From IMG/VR virus record IMGVR_UViG_3300017748_003910, positions 1 through 21,257 of that record: a stretch of 21,257 nucleotides of DNA. One strand, 5' to 3'. Shown here piece after piece: positions 15,191-21,257 of the stretch. The first letter of the stretch is position 1, and each line of letters begins with the position of its first letter. Both the position numbers and the translations under genes were made by a program. The stretch comes from a virus. The notes beneath the pieces are model-generated. The model saw nothing but the letters and a program-made list of their open reading frames with translations, was not told where the DNA came from and did no database searches.

Positions 15191-15256
15191 TATAGTATCT
15201 GTAAGATTTTTGTTTTTTTTTCTGATTTAATTTATATATTATACATATCATAATTA
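15191..15256. promoter_or_regulatory. divergent promoter region of the SLATT-like and 626-residue capsid genes
   Basis: 66 bp between two start codons. Toward the capsid gene TTTATATATTATACATATCA precedes TAATTA and the ATG at 15257. Toward the SLATT-like gene AGATACTATA runs into the ATG at 15190. A T-rich run lies between them. Confidence 0.5.
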
Positions 15257-17137
15257 ATGAGTTATTGGAGGTCTGATTCAATTGTTCACATCGGCGAAGA
15301 GCAGGTGGAGATCCCTGCTGAGAGGGGACTTCAGTATGTAGTCAGTAATTCTTCTCGCAAAGTTCAGTTTAAAGTTCCTCAGTCGATTGGTATTTTCTCA
15401 GGAAAAGATAGTTATTTATCATGGGACATGAAGATTATTAATAATAATGCGAACCGCACTCGTCTCCAGCTTGACCCTGCTGGCGGTGGCATGATGGTAG
15501 AGAATATCCGCCTTCTCAATAATGGGACTGTGATAGAAGAAATCAATGAATACAACCAGCTTGTAGCGGTCAAGCACGATTACGATCGTGATGAAGCACT
15601 CTTGAATATGAAGGCGGCGACTGAAGGTGGGACTGTCTATAATTCATTCACCGCAGGCACAGGAGGTTCGTCTAAATCCGAGATGGCTGACCTTCAGACA
15701 AATCCATGGTTCAAGAATAGTACGGCAGACCCTGCTAATGTAAACTATGATCAACCGACTCAAGGAAACACGGTGAAGTGTTGTGTGCCTCTTCACACTG
15801 GTGTATTTTCTGGCGGTGCTTTCCCTGTATTGCTTATGGAGAATGGCCTGACTGTCGAGATAGACCTTGCCCCAGCTCCTCGTATTGTTCGTCAGTTGGA
15901 TAGTGCTGTGCGTCAGCGTCGTCGTCCTCTCAATCCTGTATTTTTTGGTGCTGGTAGTGCGACGGTCGGTGCTAATCCTGCTGTCCGCCAGAATCCTTGG
16001 ACTAATACAAATAATAACCCTGTCAATAATGCTGCTGGACAGGCAAATGGAGGCTACACTACGATTGTTCTAGAGTTGTCCAATAGTCAACGAAGTGTCG
16101 GTCAATGTCCGTTTGTTGTTGGTGAACGAATCGGTTTTGTAGAAATAGATCAGCCTGATGCTCCAGTTGTTCAGTTGTCGAGTGCTGATGGTACTGGCGG
16201 TGCTGGCGGTCCTGTAGCCCCAGCCCCAACCATCACAGCAATCGATTATGCGGGGACTGGAAATCAGGTTGTTCTCACTCTCAATGCGGCAGTATTCAAC
16301 ACTTTAGAAGTTGCGGCTGGCGGTCGTACTATCACGGCTGGTGCTTTCTGTGTTGTGTCTCTCTCTTGTGAGGACGGCCTCAATGCGGCTGCCTCTCTGG
16401 GTGCTCCTGCATCTGCTGGCGGTGTCAATTACCCAGTCTCTTATCAAGTTGATAATCTCAATCTGGTTGTTCACAAACTAGAACTAGAGCAATCACAAGT
16501 TCAGAGTATGCTGTCTCAGGCTCGAGACGGCTCTGCCATTGAGTTTGATATTATGTCAACGACAAACTACAAAAACTCTTTACTGGCGTCTGAGCGTCAA
16601 GCTTCTTTTCTTATTAATGCGAAAAACCAGAGGGCTAAAGCTTTACTTACGATTCCGACAGATTCAACGATTTACACTTCTGGTGATTTACTATCTTCAA
16701 AGACTACTTATGAAGCTACAAGAAATGGTATGGACACTCGCCTCAACTCGGCACGCCCAGGGATTGCTGGGTGCTGTGATCAATTATCAGAGTATCAGCT
16801 ACAGATTTCTGGTCTCAATGTCCCAAGTCGCCCAGTCTCTACCAGAAAGATTGCGACTCGTAATAGTATTGACGCCTTCTTTCTCTATGAGCTTGAAAAA
16901 GCGTTGGCTAATAGTGATGTTGATCCTCGCAGCTTTTCAAAATATATGGAGAACTTTGTGATCGGCCGTTCATTCGGTACTTTCAATGGAGCCACCGACC
17001 TACGCAACGAGGACTTAAGTCTCGTATTAAAATACGCTGAGGCCATCGCACCGAGTAAAGCTAAGATGTTTTCTTCTTTCGTGCATCATGTACGCAGAGT
17101 GCGTCTACAGGGTGGCTTCGTCATGGTTGATGCGTAA
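15257..17137 (+). CDS. double-jelly-roll major capsid protein paralog 1 (626 aa)
   Basis: 626 residues. Landmarks shared with the two capsid-like genes downstream are: an early strand pair SRKVQFKVPQSIGIFSGKDS (33-52); VENIRLLNNGTVIEEINEYN (81-100), the segment that reads DKSKQICENIQNYNRYM and KSGQVINDISDFGHFHA in the paralogs; CCVPLHTGVFSGGAFPVLLM (175-194) with GLTVEIDLAP (197-206), matching GLTIEIHLSP and GLTLELYW; YQVDNLNLVVHKLEL, opening the second half; and the C-terminus HVRRVRLQGGFVMVDA, matching YVRRARLENGEMEIMNA in paralog 3. The layout fits two consecutive jelly rolls. It is the longest paralog, with a long insertion (about 210-390) rich in Gly, Ala, Pro and Asn. The signature of nucleocytoplasmic-virus capsids is absent. 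Confidence 0.75.
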   Translation: MSYWRSDSIVHIGEEQVEIPAERGLQYVVSNSSRKVQFKVPQSIGIFSGKDSYLSWDMKIINNNANRTRLQLDPAGGGMMVENIRLLNNGTVIEEINEYNQLVAVKHDYDRDEALLNMKAATEGGTVYNSFTAGTGGSSKSEMADLQTNPWFKNSTADPANVNYDQPTQGNTVKCCVPLHTGVFSGGAFPVLLMENGLTVEIDLAPAPRIVRQLDSAVRQRRRPLNPVFFGAGSATVGANPAVRQNPWTNTNNNPVNNAAGQANGGYTTIVLELSNSQRSVGQCPFVVGERIGFVEIDQPDAPVVQLSSADGTGGAGGPVAPAPTITAIDYAGTGNQVVLTLNAAVFNTLEVAAGGRTITAGAFCVVSLSCEDGLNAAASLGAPASAGGVNYPVSYQVDNLNLVVHKLELEQSQVQSMLSQARDGSAIEFDIMSTTNYKNSLLASERQASFLINAKNQRAKALLTIPTDSTIYTSGDLLSSKTTYEATRNGMDTRLNSARPGIAGCCDQLSEYQLQISGLNVPSRPVSTRKIATRNSIDAFFLYELEKALANSDVDPRSFSKYMENFVIGRSFGTFNGATDLRNEDLSLVLKYAEAIAPSKAKMFSSFVHHVRRVRLQGGFVMVDA

Positions 17138-17178
17138 AAAAAATAAAAAAATCAATATCTATAATTTTTAAATAAGTC

Positions 17179-17190
17179 ATATATATAAAT
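17179..17190 (+). promoter_or_regulatory. TATA-like element at start codon of capsid paralog 2
   Basis: ATATATATAAAT directly precedes the ATG at 17191 in a 53-bp spacer whose first part is A-rich. Confidence 0.55.
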
Positions 17191-18615
17191 ATGAGTTCTA
17201 GTCGCTATGTTCAAGTAAGGCCAGATAATGTCGCTTCAGATCAAACTATTAGTTTTGCGGGAGGTTTTCCAACCCTGTCGTTCACAATCCCTGCTCAGAA
17301 TGGGATATTAGATCCTCGCTCGATTCGTATTAATGGTCAGCTGATGGTATTTCAAAGGCGAGACGCTGGTGGCGTCGCAGTCCCTGTATATGATGATTCT
17401 GCTGCTGTCGCTGGTAGTGCTGATGGTCCTGGTTCTCGCATCACTATGGATAATCGCCTCGGTATTTATGCTATGTGGGATCAGTTAGTCATTCGCCACG
17501 ACAAGTCAAAACAAATCTGTGAAAATATCCAAAACTACAATCGCTACATGTCTCAATATCTTGGCCTCACTTCAAGTGTTCAAGATCTTACAGGACATAT
17601 GAATGAATCATCTCTTATCCAGCCCAATGCCGAAGCTATGTTTTTCAATGTAGTATCGAATGGTGCTGATGACGCCGCCGCTCCTTACAATCAAAAACCG
17701 AAATCTTTCTCCTGCTATTTGCCGTGTGGATTCCTTATGTCTGGCCAGTCGGTCAATCTGATGGAAAATGCATTCGGTGGTCTGACTATTGAAATCCATT
17801 TGTCCCCTGACAGCAACTGCCTCTTTTCTCAGAATGGGGCGGTGAACGCAGAGAACGCTGATGCTTTCTACCAACTCCGCCAGCTAAGTCTATCTTGTGA
17901 AGTCCATGATATTCCAGCAGAAGAAATGGCATCTCTTGCGTCTCAGACTACTGGTGAGCATGAGTTTAATACTATCACAAGTCTTTACACAACTATCAAC
18001 TCGACCAACGCACAGATTCAGTATTCTCTGGGTTTACGCTATTTACAATCTGCCTTTATCAATTTCGTTCCTGCTGCTAATATCAATACTCTGTCAAACA
18101 ACGGCCTCGCTCTAACACAAATATCGAATGATGGTGGTGGACTTGTCAATGTTAAATCTGTACAATTTTTGAAGGGAGGCTCTAACTATCCGCTTGACTT
18201 CACAATCCGTGATACTTCGCAGACAACTGGTAATGTAGACATCGCTGTCCCTGGAGCACAATCTAGTTTCCGTGTATCAGATGCTCAACTTAATCGTATG
18301 CTTGCTGAAGCCGTTGTTCCTGAAGCAATGGTGGATAAAACTTCTCTATCTCCTGCAAATGTATCAAGAACATATACTCTGGGTGCTAATGGCACGAATG
18401 TTGCTTCTTACAAGAGTGTCAAGGGTGGCGGTGCTCTCTACGGCCTCGGTGTTCGTCTCAGTCAGTTTAATGCTGGTGAGGACTTTTCGCAGGAACAATT
18501 CGGCATAGCTCTTGAAACCGACCTAACAACTGACCGACCCAACGGCGTTTATTTGTTCTTCAAATCGAAAGCAAAACTGGTATATGGTCCTTCGGGAGTT
18601 AATCTCATGAAGTGA
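17191..18615 (+). CDS. double-jelly-roll capsid protein paralog 2 (474 aa)
   Basis: 474 residues. FAGGFPTLSFTIPAQNGILD (22-41) is the first strand region. The segment WDQLVIRHDKSKQICENIQN (96-115) followed by YNRYM aligns with residues 81-100 of paralog 1. CYLPCGFLMSGQSVNLMENA (175-194) and GLTIEIHLSP (197-206) fall at the same residue numbers as in paralog 1. YQLRQLSLSCEVHDIPAEEM then opens the second half. The C-terminus YLFFKSKAKLVYGPSGVNLM is shorter than, but comparable to, the ends of the other paralogs. The size is close to a plain double jelly roll, so this or paralog 3 could be the main hexon protein. Its 3' end overlaps a small minus-strand gene by 11 bp. Confidence 0.7.
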   Translation: MSSSRYVQVRPDNVASDQTISFAGGFPTLSFTIPAQNGILDPRSIRINGQLMVFQRRDAGGVAVPVYDDSAAVAGSADGPGSRITMDNRLGIYAMWDQLVIRHDKSKQICENIQNYNRYMSQYLGLTSSVQDLTGHMNESSLIQPNAEAMFFNVVSNGADDAAAPYNQKPKSFSCYLPCGFLMSGQSVNLMENAFGGLTIEIHLSPDSNCLFSQNGAVNAENADAFYQLRQLSLSCEVHDIPAEEMASLASQTTGEHEFNTITSLYTTINSTNAQIQYSLGLRYLQSAFINFVPAANINTLSNNGLALTQISNDGGGLVNVKSVQFLKGGSNYPLDFTIRDTSQTTGNVDIAVPGAQSSFRVSDAQLNRMLAEAVVPEAMVDKTSLSPANVSRTYTLGANGTNVASYKSVKGGGALYGLGVRLSQFNAGEDFSQEQFGIALETDLTTDRPNGVYLFFKSKAKLVYGPSGVNLMK

Positions 18616-18748
18616 TGAAATAACCCTCTGAAAAAATCCAGCAGAGAAACAGCCAATACAACACAAACCCTCCATAAATACTCAAAACTATCTTAGCACC
18701 GACAGGAGACATATCATCAAACTCATCAAATCTTGGTGGTGTACCCAT
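18605..18748 (-). CDS. 47-residue single-pass membrane protein
   Basis: The ATG at 18748 opens a 47-residue frame: a polar start MGTPPRFDEFDDMSPVGAKI, one strongly hydrophobic helix (about 20-39, VLSIYGGFVLYWLFLCWIF) and a short tail SEGYFITS. The frame is too short for usual length filters. The clean polar-hydrophobic layout, Trp/Tyr at the helix borders, and the way it fills the 195-bp gap between capsid paralogs 2 and 3 with the same 3' overlap (11 bp) and 62-bp divergent spacing as other gene pairs all argue that it is real. An internal-membrane or holin-like role is possible but not shown. Confidence 0.6.
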   Translation of the reverse strand: MGTPPRFDEFDDMSPVGAKIVLSIYGGFVLYWLFLCWIFSEGYFITS

Positions 18749-18800
18749 TTTCTATGTAGTTTTTTTATTCTTTTTTTTTAAATATTTTTATATATAAGTT

Positions 18801-18810
18801 AGTATATAAA
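18801..18810 (+). promoter_or_regulatory. TATA-like element at start codon of capsid paralog 3
   Basis: AGTATATAAA abuts the ATG at 18811; a second TATATAAG lies about 10 bp upstream. The divergent spacer to the small membrane protein is 18749-18810. Confidence 0.55.
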
Positions 18811-20352
18811 ATGGATCAGGCAGAGATGAGCGACCCTCTTGAATCTGGTGTCAAAATGGTTCCCGATTTGATTAAGTTAGATCAGATTCCAGATAATTTT
18901 CTTCAGCATGTTGAAACCGATTTGCTAGAAACTTCAACTTTTCAAGAAGCAACAACAACTACTACTGGCTATGCTTCTTTCAATTTAGCACAGAAGGGTT
19001 TTCTTCACTCTCATAGTAAAATCCTCGTGGGTTTAACTCCCTCGGCGGCAGGACAGATGCTTCCTGCAAACATCGGTATTGCTTCTATTGTTGATCGTGC
19101 GGTATTAAAAGTTCGTAAGAGTGGGCAAGTAATCAATGATATTTCTGATTTCGGCCACTTTCACGCTATTAAATCGTGTCAGATTTCAAATGAAACAAAT
19201 CGCGAGCGAGAGCAGTATATGACTGGCCGTATCATGAATAAAGAGTTCAAGCATTATTTCGTTGATGGTGGTGCTGGCACAGGATATGATCAGAATCGTT
19301 CTAAGGGATATGGGCTTGACAATGGGCGTGAGTATAGTCAGGGTTCGGCAGGTGCGGCACAGGGATTAGGTCAGAATGGTTTAGTTCAGCCTTTCGCTTT
19401 GATGACGACTGCTGCTCCTCTAGAGTCTCCAACTTATTCAATTGATATTTCAGATCTTTTCTTATTTATGAAAACACAATCTCTACCTCTTTACATGATT
19501 GATCAAGGACTCACTCTTGAATTATACTGGAGTAATACAACTGACCGAGTGCTTGAAGCTGGTGCGGCAGCCGCAGGAATTGCCATTGATCGTAATGAAC
19601 TCAAGTTTGTTGCTGATTATATTACATATGTAGAAGATGATGCGATGAATCGATACAGAGATGCCAACCCTGTCATTGATATGTCTTTCTCTGATTATCG
19701 CCTCTCAAAAAATACTCGCACGCAAGCACAGCTTCAGGCTGGGTTTGTCCGTCAACTGGGTATGAACAATCGTGTTGTTCCTCGTGTTATTACTATCCTT
19801 TCGAATGAACAGAACCCTGGAGGTGTTGCGGCGGTTGATCAGTCTATGCTGGGTAAATATAATATGATCGCTCCTGTCGAAACCACCGCCCAAAACGATG
19901 CCAACAGCACCACCTCTACAAACAATGTCCCAGGGACTATATCTTACAATGTACGCTACAAGTCTCGGTTTGAGTTTTCGCAAGCTCTTACCAACAAAGC
20001 ACAAGCATTCACTCAGCTTGTTCAGAGTGAAGGTTTACCTTTTGTATCTCGTGAAGAATATTCTGGAGATCAGGGTGGTTATTTAAGAGGCCGTGATGCG
20101 GCTGGTACTCTGCTTGGTGGTGCGAATGATGATGCAGAGTTTCAAGGATATGTCCAGCACGATGTTCTGGGTGGCCAGTTTTTCATGCTTGGCACGAGGC
20201 TGACGAATGGCCGTGTGGGCAACGATGGTGTTGAACTTCACCTCACTGCAGAGATGCCAGCGGCCGCTGGTAATTACATCGTACGAACTTATCTTGAGTA
20301 TGTCCGCAGAGCTCGCCTTGAAAATGGTGAGATGGAGATCATGAATGCATGA
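18811..20352 (+). CDS. double-jelly-roll capsid protein paralog 3 (513 aa)
   Basis: 513 residues. After an N-terminal extension (1-50, ending in a Thr run) come AQKGFLHSHSKILVGL (60-75) and SIVDRAVLKVRKSGQVINDI (92-111) followed by SDFGHFHAIKS, which align with the corresponding segments of paralogs 1 and 2. ISDLFLFMKTQSLPLYMI (213-230) and GLTLELYW (233-240) match the GLTVEIDL and GLTIEIHL landmark, and FVADYITYVEDDAM follows as the start of the second half. The end LEYVRRARLENGEMEIMNA is clearly related to the end of paralog 1. A Gly-rich loop (DGGAGTGYDQNRSKGYG) probably forms a surface loop. Whether it is hexon, a minor hexon or a vertex variant cannot be told. Confidence 0.7.
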   Translation: MDQAEMSDPLESGVKMVPDLIKLDQIPDNFLQHVETDLLETSTFQEATTTTTGYASFNLAQKGFLHSHSKILVGLTPSAAGQMLPANIGIASIVDRAVLKVRKSGQVINDISDFGHFHAIKSCQISNETNREREQYMTGRIMNKEFKHYFVDGGAGTGYDQNRSKGYGLDNGREYSQGSAGAAQGLGQNGLVQPFALMTTAAPLESPTYSIDISDLFLFMKTQSLPLYMIDQGLTLELYWSNTTDRVLEAGAAAAGIAIDRNELKFVADYITYVEDDAMNRYRDANPVIDMSFSDYRLSKNTRTQAQLQAGFVRQLGMNNRVVPRVITILSNEQNPGGVAAVDQSMLGKYNMIAPVETTAQNDANSTTSTNNVPGTISYNVRYKSRFEFSQALTNKAQAFTQLVQSEGLPFVSREEYSGDQGGYLRGRDAAGTLLGGANDDAEFQGYVQHDVLGGQFFMLGTRLTNGRVGNDGVELHLTAEMPAAAGNYIVRTYLEYVRRARLENGEMEIMNA

Positions 20353-20384
20353 GGTAATTTGATTTAAATATAACCCACTTATCC

Positions 20385-20394
20385 TATATGTATA
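20385..20394 (+). promoter_or_regulatory. TATA-like element at start codon
   Basis: TATATGTATA directly precedes the ATG at 20395, in the 42-bp spacer after capsid paralog 3. Confidence 0.4.
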
Positions 20395-20730
20395 ATGGCA
20401 AAAACTTACTATCTGAATGTATTTTGGAGAGATCTTAAAATCTGTGATTTCGATACAATGGGCGATGACCCCGAGTTTATCTATCAAGAATATTCAAATG
20501 GGCTGTTGAGGACTGGTCTACAAGAAAGGCAAAGTCTGTCAATGCTCAAAGAACATCTGATAGATTATTGTGAGATGATTTACAAGAGAAAAAGAGATTG
20601 CTACAAAATCAAATGTACAGAGCATTTCATGTTTCTGTCTGCCTTCTTTGCTTTACATAAACTAAACTATCAACCGACATTCAATCGATATATATTCCTC
20701 AAAAAAAAATCTTCATTAATCTCAAAATAA
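20395..20730 (+). CDS. hypothetical protein (111 aa)
   Basis: 111 residues, soluble, rich in Lys, Tyr, Phe and Leu (MAKTYYLNVFWRDLKICDFD; LKEHLIDYCEMIYKRKRDCY; FLSAFFALHKLNYQPTFN). No family is recognised. It follows capsid paralog 3 by 42 bp, so it may be expressed with the capsid genes. Its TAA (20728-20730) lies within the left arm of the second inverted-repeat element, and the last residues (FLKKKSSLISK) are partly encoded by element-adjacent sequence, so the original C-terminus may have been different. Confidence 0.6.
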   Translation: MAKTYYLNVFWRDLKICDFDTMGDDPEFIYQEYSNGLLRTGLQERQSLSMLKEHLIDYCEMIYKRKRDCYKIKCTEHFMFLSAFFALHKLNYQPTFNRYIFLKKKSSLISK

Positions 20731-20841
20731 CTCAAATAGAACCATGATATTTATATTTCTAAAAACTATATTCAAAATAAAAATTATACTATACTATATA
20801 TAAAATTGAAAATACTATGGTTCTATTTGAGGTATTTTTGA
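20722..20841. repeat. inverted repeat with AT-rich loop (copy 2)
   Basis: The left arm 20722-20750 and the right arm 20812-20841 pair with a few mismatches and one gap. The 61-bp loop is almost entirely A/T. The inner arm carries CTCAAATAGAACCAT and the adjacent TCAAAA, as in copy 1 (4693-4855); loop sequences differ but are both AT-rich. The stop codons of the plus gene ending at 20730 and the minus gene ending at 20815 lie one in each arm. This is the only convergent gene pair in the window that does not overlap. It may be a mobile miniature element or a bidirectional terminator or 3'-processing hairpin. Confidence 0.8.
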
Positions 20842-21033
20842 AAAAGTGAGGTATTCTTCAATCTCTTCTTTATTATCTTGATTCTGATCGTCTTGCCAAT
20901 AATCAGCGTCCCAATAACACTGACTGCATAATGTTAGTTGTTGATTTTCATTGTACCAGCACATAATAGGAGTATTGATTGTCAACACACAACCACATTC
21001 ATTACCGCATTTGTGATTGTATTGTTCTGCCAT
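20815..21033 (-). CDS. small Cys-rich putative zinc-binding protein (72 aa)
   Basis: 72 residues from the ATG at 21033; a GTG three codons upstream is not preferred. Cysteines at 9, 13, 15, 25, 36 and 39 plus His7 (HKCGNECGC; MCWYN; LCSQCYWD) suggest one zinc-ribbon or knuckle with pairs CxxxC and CxxC. The remainder is acidic (YWQDDQNQDNKEEIEEYL). The C-terminal residues and stop lie in the right arm of the inverted-repeat element. No named family; a transcription-factor-like or structural zinc fold is possible. Confidence 0.6.
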   Translation of the reverse strand: MAEQYNHKCGNECGCVLTINTPIMCWYNENQQLTLCSQCYWDADYWQDDQNQDNKEEIEEYLTFSKIPQIEP

Positions 21034-21044
21034 TTTAATCACTT

Positions 21045-21059
21045 GTTTTTGCCAAAAAC
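21045..21059. repeat. short perfect palindrome upstream of the Cys-rich gene
   Basis: GTTTTTGCCAAAAAC has 7-bp perfectly complementary arms around one base and ends 12 bp upstream of the minus-strand ATG at 21033. It could be an operator-like site or the 3' hairpin of the preceding minus-strand gene; the small size makes chance possible. Confidence 0.3.
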
Positions 21060-21102
21060 ATGCCCCTTGGCTCGGTTAGTATAAGTTTATCTAGTATTTT
21101 TG

Positions 21103-21249
21103 TCAATCACAATGCTCTGTCCACAACTCCCATCTTTTGATTTCATCTCTAAACCTACCCATATGTTCGATGTACTCTTGCTCTGTATATGCCCCATCTT
21201 TGACTTGTTCTGCCATCATTTGCTCTATATCACAAGCATTCTGTTTCAT
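21103..21249 (-). CDS. small acidic protein (48 aa), possibly 5'-incomplete
   Basis: From the ATG at 21249 the minus strand encodes 48 residues: MKQNACDIEQMMAEQVKDGA, then YTEQEYIEHMGRFRDEIKRW and ELWTEHCD, ending at TGA. The composition (Glu, Gln, Met, Trp, regularly spaced) is that of a genuine helical protein. The frame stays open to the window edge only 8 bp further on, so a longer N-terminus is possible. No family recognised. It is followed by 69 bp before the Cys-rich gene on the same strand. Confidence 0.5.
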   Translation of the reverse strand: MKQNACDIEQMMAEQVKDGAYTEQEYIEHMGRFRDEIKRWELWTEHCD

Positions 21250-21257
21250 ACAATTGA

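Noticed and set aside
15257-20352. Nucleocytoplasmic-virus type major capsid protein
   Set aside because: The usual N-terminal signature of that family (a G-A-Q-D-x-Y-L-T type segment followed by a Y-x-R-H-T-x-F segment) is not present in any of the three paralogs.
20083-20487. 134-residue minus-strand reading frame
   Set aside because: It lies over the end of capsid paralog 3 and the start of the next gene, both better supported by motif and start element.
1-21257. Bacteriophage origin
   Set aside because: No Shine-Dalgarno sequences precede the starts; TATA-like elements abut the ATGs; no tail or terminase genes are seen; GT25, TET/JBP-like and A32-like genes fit a eukaryotic virus better, although endonuclease VII and DUF5824 also occur in phages.
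1-21257. tRNA or rRNA genes
   Set aside because: No cloverleaf or conserved rRNA segments were recognised by eye; a covariance-model scan was not possible.

Overview
The window is AT-rich DNA from a eukaryotic dsDNA virus, most likely an algal or protist virus of the polinton-like / Preplasmiviricota type. A related nucleocytoplasmic virus or an integrated copy cannot be excluded. The evidence is a packaging ATPase of the FtsK-HerA/A32 kind, three mutually similar proteins with a double-jelly-roll major-capsid layout, two large virion-type beta proteins, a DUF5824-like protein, and several short basic or coiled-coil proteins typical of such viruses. Start codons lack Shine-Dalgarno sequences. 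Instead a TATA-like element (ATATAAA, TATATACT) sits within a few bases of most ATGs. No polymerase, helicase, integrase or maturation protease is in the window, so this is the capsid and accessory part of a longer genome.

Layout. 1-222 is the cut-off end of an HNH endonuclease of the endonuclease VII type. 219-3982 (minus) holds a small coiled-coil protein and a 1165-residue probable virion protein. 4049-5842 holds three unrecognised genes and a large AT-rich inverted-repeat element (4693-4855). 5979-8422 is an accessory cassette: a GT25 glycosyltransferase, a TET/JBP-like 2-oxoglutarate dioxygenase and a class I methyltransferase. The glycosyltransferase and methyltransferase share a duplicated upstream sequence carrying AGAAATTTGATA. 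8581-20730 is the morphogenesis block, mostly plus strand: a 755-residue virion protein, a basic coiled-coil protein, the ATPase, small basic proteins, an Ala/Gly-rich protein, and then the three capsid paralogs (626, 474 and 513 residues). Short minus-strand genes sit between them, including a SLATT-like two-helix membrane protein and a 47-residue single-helix membrane protein. The right end holds an unrecognised gene, a second copy of the inverted-repeat element and two small minus-strand genes.

Gene organisation is very regular. Plus and minus genes alternate. Divergent pairs are mostly separated by about 60 bp that must hold two promoters. Seven of the eight convergent pairs overlap at their 3' ends; the eighth is separated by the inverted-repeat element, whose arms contain both stop codons. 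The capsid paralogs, large virion proteins and ATPase presumably build and fill an icosahedral particle. The GT25/dioxygenase/methyltransferase cassette most plausibly modifies a glycan, virion protein or DNA; its substrate cannot be read from the sequence.
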